NCBI RefSeq assembly: GCF_964340395.1
Contig: NC_135556.1
Span: forward strand, 797,001-861,000
DNA length: 64,000 bases
DNA from: Glandiceps talaboti
Lineage: Eukaryota > Hemichordata > Enteropneusta > Spengelidae
Direction of reading: 5' to 3'
Shown: piece after piece, positions 48,412 through 57,800 of the stretch
Layout: every line of letters starts with the position of its first letter
Position numbering within the stretch: position 1 is the stretch's first letter
Program-made: the position numbers and the translations under genes
Notes under the pieces: model-generated
The model's input: only the letters and a program-made list of their open reading frames with translations
What the model was told of the DNA's origin: nothing
Databases searched by the model: none

Positions 48412-49636
48412 TTAATAAATAATAGATTTTAATTTAGATTCTTGAATTTTAAGCATAGCATCACTTATAATGAAAATATTTGCAGTTATTTTTGCTTGCG
48501 GGTTTGTGGATGTGGATTCTCGTTGAATTTCCAGTTGAACCCCATCTTTTGTATTCATGACTTTCAGACCACTACCATGATACCTATTATCCTTAAAACT
48601 TCTGAAATCAATAAACAAACCATATTTATTTAACAGAAAGTTTTCCTCAGTTATTTCCTCTAGCTTATCGCAACAGAACTCGGATGACATGAAATAACGT
48701 CTGGTTTCTTCCCAAAATTTTCTGGGAGATAATCCCTGTGCATACACTTTATTTGCGATACCTTCTATCGTTATTGCAACAGAATTAATACTAGGATTAA
48801 AGAATAATTCGGTATCTAATTCATTTTGTAGCTGTGGTTTACTGAATAATACAAAAATTCCTTTCAAGCTTCTACGTGGTACATTAATGTTCTCGTTAAT
48901 AATTGTATTCGTACCAGTGAAGTTAATTGTTCTGAAATGTTGAATATGTTCGTAAAGAAAACTTTTACCGCTGTTATAATAACCCTTAATTTCCATAGCT
49001 AATTTTGAATCTCTTATCGTTTCATATTCAAGTTGGATGTTTATTAAAGTATAATCCCACTTATCCGTGTCTTCACTTACTAGGATTTTATTAACGGGAA
49101 CGAGAGTAATCTCCCATTCGATATGACTTCCTAAGCTCGAAGGATATACGGCTCCATGACCATTCATTATAGGATGCAATTTCGCGAGATCGATCGCATA
49201 TTTTTTACCGTATGCCTTATGAAGTGCCATCGATATTATCGCTTCTCAATTTTCGGAGATTTTCTGACTGAATTCCATACAGCGTTTTATTTGTTCTATC
49301 TGAATATAGATCTTTATATGTTTGTATTAAATTGTAGTTTGTTAAATCCATTAAGATTTCCCCTTCGAATTTTAAAACTAATCGACTGATGATGTTAGCA
49401 GACAGGTTTTGAACAACGAAGTTCTTAGGATGACCGTTTAGTTTAAGATCAAAAACGAGATTGAATTTACCCGTTAGAACAACAGTGTCTTCTAATTTTG
49501 GACATCTGATATATAAAACTTCACCGGGTTTTGCACGATTTGGATTATACGTTACAACGTGATGAGTTCGTTCTCCTTTACTACCGAGTGCGTTCAATTT
49601 TGAGTAGTCACCTTGTAGTTCTCTATTGTAAGGCAT
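48412..49636 (-). pseudogene. Major capsid protein (double jelly-roll), frameshifted
   Basis: Two overlapping frames form one protein. The first (49636-49217, 139 codons) has the N-terminal strands of the first jelly roll, including HVVTYNPNRAKPGEVLYIRCP and LVLKFEGEILMDLTNYN. The second (from about 49230 to 48412) begins around ALHKAYGKKYAIDLAKLHPI and NGHGAVYPSSL, typical of the middle of Polinton capsid proteins, and runs to the C terminus. A single-base change of frame near 49217-49230 is needed to join them, giving about 410 residues, near the short end for the family. A mutation is the simplest explanation; a programmed shift has no obvious slippery site here. Confidence 0.8.
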
Positions 49637-49745
49637 TTTTTCTATACTATATTATACTATATATTATACTTTATTATACTAAAATACAAAAAAATATTAG
49701 TAATTTATTTCATTTATTTTTTTCATTTCATTTCATTTCATTTAT
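49637..49745. promoter_or_regulatory. AT-rich leader upstream of the capsid gene
   Basis: Contains several overlapping TATACTATA-type motifs within 40 bases of the capsid start codon (forward strand 'ctatactatattatactata'). The same kind of motif precedes other genes of the element. Confidence 0.4.
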
Positions 49746-50430
49746 TTATTTATTTGTTTTGGCTCGTTTAGTTAAAATCCGTTCATAAAGGTATACTGCT
49801 ATTGCAGTTGCCAACAACCATACATGTTCAGCTATAAATCCTACAACTTGTCCCGCTGTTTTTAAAACGAGTGACACGATAGTACCGATAATACCCGGCA
49901 GTGCCATAGCTGCTTTATTACCTAACCATTTTAATACATCCGCAACACGTTTAATAACTGCTTTGACTGGACCACCACTACTACCGCTGCTACCGCTTCC
50001 GCTACCACTACTACCAACGGGTGGTGATTTAGCTATACCTAATGCAATAGCTATGGTAGTTATGACTAAACCGAGTGCTGTTGCTAATGAAACTATAGTA
50101 ACTCCATTGCGTTTGAAAAGAATTATTAGTTTATCGAGGGTTTCGTATATCCATAGACATTATACTATCAAATGGTTGATGTAGTGCATAGTGTAAACTG
50201 TGTAAACTGTTAGTATTTGCTGCGCCTTGTGCTAACGCTCGCAAAGTAAATGGTTTTGGATAGTTAAGCGAATGCTGCGACTCCAATGATGTTGACACTG
50301 CTGTGTCTGCTGAAGGCGGCTGTTTTAGTTTTGTTTTCACTCCGTTCACTCTCGTTACTGGTAATCCTAATGTCCACATTTTTTCAGGTACATGTATATT
50401 AAAGGGTTTATATACAATTATATAAAACAT
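49746..50430 (-). pseudogene. Polinton virion membrane-type protein, frameshifted
   Basis: The first frame (50430-50131) begins at one of two ATGs; the second, MWTLGLPVTRVNG at 50379, seems the likelier start. It ends RNPR after a change of frame near 50140. The other frame then runs from about ETLDKLIILFKRNGVTI to a stop at 49746. This part has two strongly hydrophobic segments (VSLATALGLVITTIAIALGI; then LPGIIGTIVSLVLKTAGQVV and a following VWLLATAIAVYLY). A Gly/Ser linker (GSSGSGSGSSGSSGG) and a basic stretch separate them. A protein with exactly this hydrophobic-linker-hydrophobic layout is common next to the capsid gene in Polintons; its function is unproven. About 210-225 residues if intact. 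Confidence 0.65.
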
Positions 50431-50774
50431 ACTAATAAATTTCCATAATTATCTTGAAATATACGTCTGTTCCTAGTATCTTGTATTAATTTAAGAACCC
50501 AGTATTCATTTAAAAATTTAGCCTCTTGATTGTCCTCTGGTTCTGGAAATAAACCTACGAATTCAATACGTTTAAAAAAATTCTTTTTTTCGACTTCTTT
50601 ACAAAAGAATAAAATAATCTGATAAAGAGCTGTATCTTTCAATTTTACCCCTGTATTTACAATTAATACATGCATATTTTTCCTTCTCAAGTTGTCCCAT
50701 TCTAGCTCTATATTAAAACCGAGGACGTCTTTGTATTTGTTTAAAAATTTAGTTATATTATGTTCTCCAAACAT
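50418..50774 (-). CDS. Polinton conserved protein of unknown function (118 aa)
   Basis: Complete frame starting MFGEHNITKFLNKYKDVLGF and containing KNMHVLIVNTGVKLKDTALY and FVGLFPEPEDNQEAKFLNEY. It sits between integrase and the membrane-type protein where some Polintons carry the cysteine protease. The His, Asp/Glu and Cys arrangement of the adenoviral protease is not visible, so I do not call it a protease. Its stop overlaps the longest version of the next ORF by 13 bases. The TGTACTATAC motif lies within 20 bases of its start. Confidence 0.6.
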   Translation of the reverse strand: MFGEHNITKFLNKYKDVLGFNIELEWDNLRRKNMHVLIVNTGVKLKDTALYQIILFFCKEVEKKNFFKRIEFVGLFPEPEDNQEAKFLNEYWVLKLIQDTRNRRIFQDNYGNLLVCFI

Positions 50775-50810
50775 TTTATAATGTACTATACATTATATTA
50801 TTTTAATTTT

Positions 50811-51899
50811 TTAAATATTTATGATATTTTCAATCGGTTCCCAAGAATTGAATTTATCGCCATATCCTAACCATTTTACCAATGCGTATTCATGGCCTTT
50901 GATTTTTTTCTTACATAATATTTTTTCAATTTTATATTGCTTCGGTTGATGTTTCGATTCCTTAGTGGCTATATTATCAATAGATAATTCTTGCTCATAA
51001 AACGTGCCGTCAATGTCTTCACCCGATAAATCTTCCAGAGTGTAAACAATAACGGGACCAAAGATAATTTGTTTGATTTTGAAAAGTTCATGTGTGTAGT
51101 TTGGTAGATATCCTTTGGCAAACACCTTCTTGTATTTGGAAATTCTCACGGTATCACCGATATTAAACTTCGGAGTTCCATATTCAACAGTGAGATAAGC
51201 GCCGTATAAATTATACCAAACGATATTTTCATTCCTCGGTAATGATGCTTCCTTCGGAGTCATGTGGATTGAATTGTGGTAGGTATTGTTATAACCATCC
51301 ACTAATCGATCTAGTACATTGATCCAATTTCTAGTTTGTTTATCAGTAAAATATTTATACATACGTGATTTAAGTGTCCTGTTAAAACGCTCGACAACCG
51401 ATGCCTTTTTATCTGACCGTGTACTAAACCACTCAATTTCACGATTTTCAAAGAGATTTTTAACATTTTTATTGTAAAATTCCCGTCCTTCATCAAACTG
51501 TATTTTATTCGGTTCACGGTCTTTAAAAATTAACTCAAAGGAGTCAGCCATTTCAATACCACGTTTTGACTTGAGTGGTATCGCCCAGGCATACTTAGAT
51601 AACACATCGATAACAGTCAGGATGTAACGATACCCCTGGTCATTGGGCATATCTACAATTTCAGCTTGCCACTGGTCATCGATTCCAGAAACAATTACTT
51701 TGCGGTAAGGGAACTTTTTAATCGCTGGTTTATGCATAGTGTAAACTTCTTGTTCTTCCAACCATTGTTTCAATTCCTTATACTTAATTTTTTTAAAAAA
51801 ACTTTGTTTCATGTCTTCTTTGATTTTACGCCACAATTTTGTGATGCCGCTATATGCTAAATCAGAATTATAATACAAGTCTCGCAAATACTGATCCAT
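50811..51899 (-). CDS. Polinton integrase (retroviral-type) with C-terminal chromodomain
   Basis: DDE-type integrase that would insert the element and make the 6-bp duplication. The intact frame is 362 residues. The core begins at about residue 72 (GIDDQWQAEIVDM). The second acidic residue is D136 in IQFDEGREF and the third is E170 in ASVVERFNRTLKSRM. Residues 322-358 (YKIEKILCKKKIKGHEYALV, then KWLGYGDKFNSWEPIENI) form a chromodomain, which in such elements is thought to steer insertion to chromatin. Oddity: the position usually occupied by the first catalytic Asp (WQAD) reads WQAE, with an Asp three residues later. The start codon is embedded in ATAGTATAGTATAC. Confidence 0.93.
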   Translation of the reverse strand: MDQYLRDLYYNSDLAYSGITKLWRKIKEDMKQSFFKKIKYKELKQWLEEQEVYTMHKPAIKKFPYRKVIVSGIDDQWQAEIVDMPNDQGYRYILTVIDVLSKYAWAIPLKSKRGIEMADSFELIFKDREPNKIQFDEGREFYNKNVKNLFENREIEWFSTRSDKKASVVERFNRTLKSRMYKYFTDKQTRNWINVLDRLVDGYNNTYHNSIHMTPKEASLPRNENIVWYNLYGAYLTVEYGTPKFNIGDTVRISKYKKVFAKGYLPNYTHELFKIKQIIFGPVIVYTLEDLSGEDIDGTFYEQELSIDNIATKESKHQPKQYKIEKILCKKKIKGHEYALVKWLGYGDKFNSWEPIENIINI

Positions 51900-51941
51900 A
51901 GTATAGTATACATACAGTAAACATTATTTAACTATTTTTGA

Positions 51942-52415
51942 TTATTTCATTGACTTCGTATCTGATTTTTCAACATCTGAATAACCATTCATTTTATAAT
52001 ACTTTAAATAACGTTCCAAAGGTGGAGTATAATTGGCAGCTTTTTGCATTTCGAGAGACTTCATAAATACTTCTCGAATAAATTCCTGAGGTGTTTCAGA
52101 GTAAATATTTGCTTGCGTATATGTTAGTAATTCTTTGAAATTCTTATATTGTACTTTTAATCGTGATACTTTATCCGATAATTTTAAGTTTTGGTTGACA
52201 ACTGTAACAACTATTGGAACAGCTGCTAATAAACTAATAAAAACTGGAATCGCTGGAACAGCAGCTAATGCACCAACTCCTGAAATAATTCCACTAGTAA
52301 TAAGTATTCCTTTATTAACACGACTTAATAATTTATAAGAACGTCTATATGCACTACATACTCGTGTAAGATAATCGACTAGGTCTTGTATCGTTTTAAT
52401 ATTTTGATCAATCAT
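51942..52415 (-). CDS. Polinton membrane protein of unknown function (157 aa)
   Basis: The N-terminal 35 residues are helical and basic (DLVDYLTRVCSAYRRSYKLL). Two hydrophobic segments follow (ILITSGIISGVGALAAVPAI and PVFISLLAAVPIVVTVV), then an amphipathic helix-rich tail (LKVQYKNFKELLTYTQANIY). This suggests a bitopic or hairpin membrane protein. No family was recognised. It lies 42 bases upstream of integrase on the same strand. A TTATACTATATAT motif is about 20 bases before the ATG. Confidence 0.6.
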   Translation of the reverse strand: MIDQNIKTIQDLVDYLTRVCSAYRRSYKLLSRVNKGILITSGIISGVGALAAVPAIPVFISLLAAVPIVVTVVNQNLKLSDKVSRLKVQYKNFKELLTYTQANIYSETPQEFIREVFMKSLEMQKAANYTPPLERYLKYYKMNGYSDVEKSDTKSMK

Positions 52416-52433
52416 TTTATGGTATCACTTAAA

Positions 52434-52988
52434 TTATACTATATATTTAAAAATATTATTTTTTAGAGGTTTGATAACCAAAGTGGAACGATAAGTTATT
52501 TTTGAATAACCGCGATCGAAGACCGTAAAATTAATACTAATTTTAACTTTTTTGTCAGTATGAAATAACCGAAACAAAGATGTTGGTAAAATTTGTTTGT
52601 TTATAACGTATGTTAAATGAGATTTTTTTTTTTCATCATCAATTTTTATATAAAAAATAACTATTGCTCTCTCATTTTTTTCTTTAAACTCCAACTGAGG
52701 GAGAATATAACCAGAGTCTAAAAAGTAAGAATTTCTATCACTATCAAAAGTTACTTTATTCGTGTTTATTACATGAGAATATTCTCTTACTGTTACCTTA
52801 ACAATTTGTTTACGAACAAATTCAATTATCGCAATCTCTGGCTCCGATATTTTAGGCTTTGGTGGTGGAATCGGCTTTAATTTAAACATATTATTTTCAT
52901 ATTCTATCTGATATTTAACACCTTGGATTATTTTCATAGGTTTAAAATCCCTAAGATCTTTGAGAGATAAGTTAATAAATTTATTCAT
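52434..52988 (-). CDS. Polinton ORF of unknown function (184 aa)
   Basis: Complete frame beginning MNKFINLSLKDLRDFKPMKI. A proline-rich hinge (KPIPPPKPKISEPE) separates a short N-terminal part from a beta-strand-rich C-terminal domain (ERAIVIFYIKIDDEKKKSHL, VKISINFTVFDRGYSKITYR). The layout of a short peptide, Pro hinge and beta domain would suit a capsid accessory or attachment protein, but no homologue is recognised. It precedes the 157-aa membrane-protein gene by 18 bases on the same strand. Confidence 0.6.
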   Translation of the reverse strand: MNKFINLSLKDLRDFKPMKIIQGVKYQIEYENNMFKLKPIPPPKPKISEPEIAIIEFVRKQIVKVTVREYSHVINTNKVTFDSDRNSYFLDSGYILPQLEFKEKNERAIVIFYIKIDDEKKKSHLTYVINKQILPTSLFRLFHTDKKVKISINFTVFDRGYSKITYRSTLVIKPLKNNIFKYIV

Positions 52989-53016
52989 TTTTTATTAATC
53001 TATATTAAATACTAAT

Positions 53017-54027
53017 TTAAAATACTTTAAAATCTATAAGAATCATACGTTTTAAAGTTATTGTTTTAATATCTAAAACCTTTAACCCTTGTGTTATTGC
53101 ATATAACACTTCATTTGCCTGTAATGCTTCCGCTAATTTAGATGACGCTTTATTTTCAGTAAAAGTAACGTTAATATTCTCGTTTTCAATCTGAATTTTA
53201 ATTATTAATAATATACGTCGGTCACATTTTATTGAAAATCCATCTAAGAAAGTATCGTATTCACCCTCAGTATTTAATTTAATACATTTAACAATAATGG
53301 TACCACTGGTTACTTTCTTTATATTATTCATCATCGCATCAGTAAGAGCACTTAATTTTAATTTAGCCACATCAATAGGTTTAAAACCGTGTACATTAAA
53401 CTGCGCATCATAAAATATGTTAATAGTTCCTTCATCAATGTTATAACTACAATACCATTCCCCTAAATCTGAATTAATAATTTTTTGAAAAGTATTCTTT
53501 GCCGTCACTATTGTTCTTATAGCATCCAATTTAAAATGCAACTTAGGATTCAACAGGTCTAGTCTAGGATCTGGTTCCGGTAAATAATGTCTGATATCAG
53601 CTAAACTAAATGTTTTATCATTGTTATTATAAACTGACACATAAGGAACTCGGTCAGTTAAACCATGATCAATAGTTAATGGCTTTTCAAGCATTTCAAC
53701 ATAATCTCGTGGTAAATCAAAAGTATAGAACGTAGCAGCTCTGTTGCTATACGCAAAACCAAATGGTATATGATATTTTGATACTTTATATTCTTCGATT
53801 GTATCATCTACATCATTTAAGTCTGCTAAATTATTGGTATGTTCGTGTGATTGAACTGCAGCTTGTTCTAAATTAAATGATTGAAGTTCATTTTTCCATC
53901 TTAAAACAAAACCTTTATTATTATGTCGTCCTGATAAATTCGACACATTAAGATCTCTGAGATTATCAAGTCCAAGTCCTTGAAGTGTTATCTCACCTAG
54001 TCCAAAAATTGATGGTGATGATGGCAT
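53017..54027 (-). CDS. Predicted fibre-like protein of the inner Polinton (336 aa)
   Basis: Complete frame. Residues 20-60 (LDNLRDLNVSNLS, then GFVLRWKNELQSFNLE) and 62-78 (SHEHTNNLADLNDVDDT) follow the pattern 'L.DL.DVN...G.VLRW' and 'HTH..LDV'. That pattern is typical of trimeric tail-fibre shafts and necks of phages. The remainder is beta-rich, and the outer element carries a clear homologue (60543-61509). It is divergently transcribed from the predicted penton gene across an 82-bp AT-rich spacer. I infer a fibre or receptor-binding spike attached to the penton; this rests on motif resemblance and gene position only. A tail-fibre-like protein has not, to my knowledge, been a standard entry in the Polinton gene list. 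Confidence 0.6.
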   Translation of the reverse strand: MPSSPSIFGLGEITLQGLGLDNLRDLNVSNLSGRHNNKGFVLRWKNELQSFNLEQAAVQSHEHTNNLADLNDVDDTIEEYKVSKYHIPFGFAYSNRAATFYTFDLPRDYVEMLEKPLTIDHGLTDRVPYVSVYNNNDKTFSLADIRHYLPEPDPRLDLLNPKLHFKLDAIRTIVTAKNTFQKIINSDLGEWYCSYNIDEGTINIFYDAQFNVHGFKPIDVAKLKLSALTDAMMNNIKKVTSGTIIVKCIKLNTEGEYDTFLDGFSIKCDRRILLIIKIQIENENINVTFTENKASSKLAEALQANEVLYAITQGLKVLDIKTITLKRMILIDFKVF

Positions 54028-54109
54028 ATTATAGTATGTAAATATAGTATCTAAAAATAGTATAACTATATATATATTATATTATATTATATTATACTAT
54101 TACAAAACA
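54028..54109. promoter_or_regulatory. Divergent promoter between fibre-like and penton genes
   Basis: 82 bp of almost pure A/T with motifs TATAGTATG, ATAGTATC and ATAGTATAACTATA near the fibre side and TATACTATT before the penton ATG. The corresponding spacer in the outer element (61510-61563) is similar in length and composition. Confidence 0.5.
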
Positions 54110-54775
54110 ATGAAGTTGTATATAAATGGAAAATCTAATGATATTACTATCAATTTTACAGAAACACTGATTGGTTATAAACAGATACGATTATTAGAGT
54201 GTAAACTATATAATTCCTGGTATAATATTACGAAAGAAAACAATGAAATTGCTTTTACCGCTAACCTTAAACGATCAGTTAAAAAAGTAGAACAGGGTAA
54301 TTACAATGTAGAAACATTATCGCAAGCGATTGATAGATCACAATTGATTAATTTTAAGAGAATTTTACCAACGGGAAAAACACAGATGGTACTCGGTGAT
54401 AACGTTAAAGTAGACTTTTCAAAGCCAAAGAATCTTGCAAAATTACTTGGTTTTGAAGAGAAAGAATATAGTTCATCAGGTATTAGTCCAAACCAAGCAG
54501 ATGTTCTTTCTGTGACTGAATACGTAGTCTATTGTGATATTATAGATACACCTACTAATTACATCAATGGGAAAAGGTCTGATTATTTACAAATTTTAAC
54601 TGTAGAGGACCAGGGTGAAATAGGAAAACCTACCACTTATTCATTTCCCGATAATACTCCAGTACCCATCAATCAAATGCATATATCTAATCTTCGAATT
54701 TGGTTAACTGATCAAAATGAGAAACCAATAGATTTTAATGGTCGGCCAATTTCATTTCAACTCGAGCTAATTTAA
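54110..54775 (+). CDS. Predicted penton (minor capsid) protein
   Basis: 221 residues, complete. Diagnostic stretches: LLECKLYNSWYNIT near the N terminus, RILPTGKTQMVLGDNVKVDF in the middle, LAKLLGFEEKEYSSS, VVYCDIIDTPTNYINGKRSD, and the C-terminal LRIWLTDQNEKPIDFNGRPI. The set YCD.IDT..NYING.RS.YL and LRIW..DQ....DFNG is what I associate with the Polinton single-jelly-roll minor capsid protein that would sit at the capsid vertices. Lengths of 180-240 are usual. It is one of only two rightward genes in the element. The outer element has a homologue broken by TGA (61564-62229). Confidence 0.7.
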   Translation: MKLYINGKSNDITINFTETLIGYKQIRLLECKLYNSWYNITKENNEIAFTANLKRSVKKVEQGNYNVETLSQAIDRSQLINFKRILPTGKTQMVLGDNVKVDFSKPKNLAKLLGFEEKEYSSSGISPNQADVLSVTEYVVYCDIIDTPTNYINGKRSDYLQILTVEDQGEIGKPTTYSFPDNTPVPINQMHISNLRIWLTDQNEKPIDFNGRPISFQLELI

Positions 54776-54822
54776 AGGTTACTAACGTTACTAACAGTTA
54801 CTTACCATTACTAGTATAGTTA

Positions 54823-57800
54823 CTAACGTTTACCTAAATCAATGTGACCATATGCTAACGTGTTACAATGATCGAGAACATAACGTTTATCATTGAAGCA
54901 ACTTAGAGAAGTCTTATTGATTGTATAACTACCAATCTGGTGATTTATTGATCGAATAGTGTTCATGGAATGTTTCATTTGTAAATTTTCAAAAAGGACA
55001 GTCTTATATTCCTCATGAGTAATATTCTTTTTAACAACTATCTTTTTCATACCTTTTGCTTTTTGAGTTGATGAAGTTTCGGTGATATAAGAGTACATTT
55101 TACTTCGAAGTCCAATAAATTCAGTGATTGGTAAACCGGCACATTCATCTTTCATTTTACCGATTACTTTTTTATCAAAATCAAAATAGTATGGACTCTC
55201 AGTTGAGTAATCACTATTATCGAACAGGTCTTTGTCTTGATAGAAATCTTTATAGGGATCAACAGCTTTAATTTCGTACATTAATGAGTCGGTATCTGTG
55301 AATAACAACTTTGCTAATGAACCATATTTTTCTTTGATATAGTTGTAATGAAAGTCATACATTAAAGTTTTGGACAAATCAAGAATACTCATCCCAACAT
55401 ATAAAGGTTGGTTTAAGGTTAATCTTTCCTTTTTGTTTTCAACAGTTAGTTATAATTTTTTGCGTAACAAACGTTGGTTTAGATACTAATTTTTTGATTT
55501 GTTTTTCTGTTGTACATAATTTTATATTACGATGCTTACGTACATTCATCATGGTTCGTCCAAATACAGAGTTGTTCATTAGTTTGAAGAAATCTTTTTC
55601 GAAGACATTTTTAGCTTTCTTTCTTTTTTCCGTGTTAAATAAAATGTATTGTGACATCCATTTTGATTGGTTAAACTCAATAGCTCTGTGAATTTTAGTG
55701 ACTTTTAAACCGAGTGATAACTATTGTTTTAAGTTTTGGAAATGAAGTACGTAATTCCTTTTTGGTTTCAAAGTTGTAGTTAATTTCTCTATATTTCCGC
55801 ATTTGATATTAAATAAGTCACGTATCTTTTTATTATGTGGCGATAACATGTCTTCAGTAACACATAATCTCTCAGGTGCTAAAGGATAATCATTGTGGAG
55901 ATCATGCAACTCGCTAGGATATTCAAGATCAACTTCAAGAATTAATCCATGGTCACTTTCATTGGTGTACTTACTTAAAAAGTCACAGTCAAGCGAATCT
56001 ACATCAACCCATTTAAAACCATCCGTTGGTAAAGATTGAACCATTGCCCAACCATATAAATTATTTGCATCTAAATACATAATGTATTTTGATTCCTGGG
56101 TTGGGTCATGGTCTTTCATGTATGGATTGTTTGCCTTTGCATGACCAGCGGATATATAAGAGATACCACCACGAAGACCTTTTTCAATAAAGAGATGCAT
56201 ATCTATATCCGTTAATAGTTCGAGATTAATTTTAGTCATTTTTAAGCAGGCATCCCAAGATAATCCTGGAGCACTGAAGTAATGACAGGGATCGAGGTTA
56301 TAGTATAGATTGCATGTCTTTCGGAAATTTTCAAATATGTCCGTTAATAAAAGTACATCAGTTTTAAGATATAAGTCAAGGTAATCACCCATTGTTTGCA
56401 TATTAAAATGCTTCCATATATCTTGCGCATGTTTATAATCTTCATCAGTAATACCAGTCTCATTTAGAATAGAATAAAATGTTTCCTTTAGTGGAAGATT
56501 AACATCATCGAATTTTTTGATGGAATCCATATAATCATAAGGATACACACCCTTTCTCGTTAATAATTTTAAACTATTGGGGAATTCCTGTTCTGTGTAT
56601 TTAAAATCACTCGTGTTACTGACGAGTTTTTCTAATGAAGCATTCAAGAAATTTAAACTATCTATGAAGACTAAATTAGTACCAACCATTATAGCCATAA
56701 ACTTTTCCATAGAATGTGGAATAATATTAATCTTTTCATTAACATTTTCAAGGGTTTGTACGATGAAATGACTGTCATATCCTTTTAAATTGTGGAATAT
56801 AACGGGTATTTTCTTCGTTACTTGAAAATTGATATTACAAGATTCATGCGCTGAACCACGGTATTTACCGGTAATATGGCAATGATCACGGACTCGTGTA
56901 CAATCTTTCTCGTATGATGTTTCACAAATATGACATTGCGTCGCTTTTTGGAAACAGTTTTCATCATTTTTACTCATACGCAGAGGTTTGTTAAAGTGTT
57001 GTTGTTTAATATTATTACAATAATCAACTTCCGATAGCATCTTTTCCATAAATTTCTTGGAAGCATCTGATCCTCTGTAAATAACACTTTTTTTACTAAA
57101 TGTGTCATCGTAACAACAGACTAGTTTATAACCGAAACTACATACTTCATGCTTTTGGTAATGTTGCGTAAATACCGTATTATTGTTAGTAGTATTCACT
57201 TTTTCGGTTATAGATTCAAAATCTGCGTAAATAACAAATGGTGCATTTAATTGTTTTGGGTAATTTTTAAATGATAACCATTTATTTTCTTCGGTTGGCA
57301 ATCGTATAGCCTGCGTCTTGTTTATTTCAAAACAAATGGGAATATGCAGATTTAAAATCTCTATGGTTGAAAAATGCTGCAAACAATATCTACAAAAATG
57401 TTTTATTCCATTATGGTTTGTTATACCATGCATGAACCGATTAAAGTCTTTGATCCAAACATAATGTTTTTGATTATCACCACGAGTTATTAGTAGTAAA
57501 TCAAGATGATCTTCACTAGTTTGTTTACTAACGTAAATTGGATATGCTTGTTGATTGTGACTATAACCAAATACGGAAATCGATATATTATTTTGTTTTT
57601 CGATTTTAGGTATTTGTTTTATTGTTACTGGGAATGTTATTCCTTTATAATCTAAATCGTCGATATGTTGACTGTATCTCGATGGCCTATATTTATGATT
57701 TTCGACTGGAAACTTATACGCTAAATGGCACCATCTAAAACACTCGTGGTCATTATTTTGAATGTTAATGAGGCCTTTCATTGCATTTTGTAGTTCTTTT

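Noticed and set aside
49200-49240. Programmed frameshift joining the two halves of the major capsid protein
   Set aside because: No slippery heptamer or obvious stimulatory structure was seen, and other genes of the element are broken by ordinary mutations.
50418-50774. Adenoviral-type cysteine protease
   Set aside because: Position is suggestive, but the His/acidic/Cys arrangement of that family is not visible.
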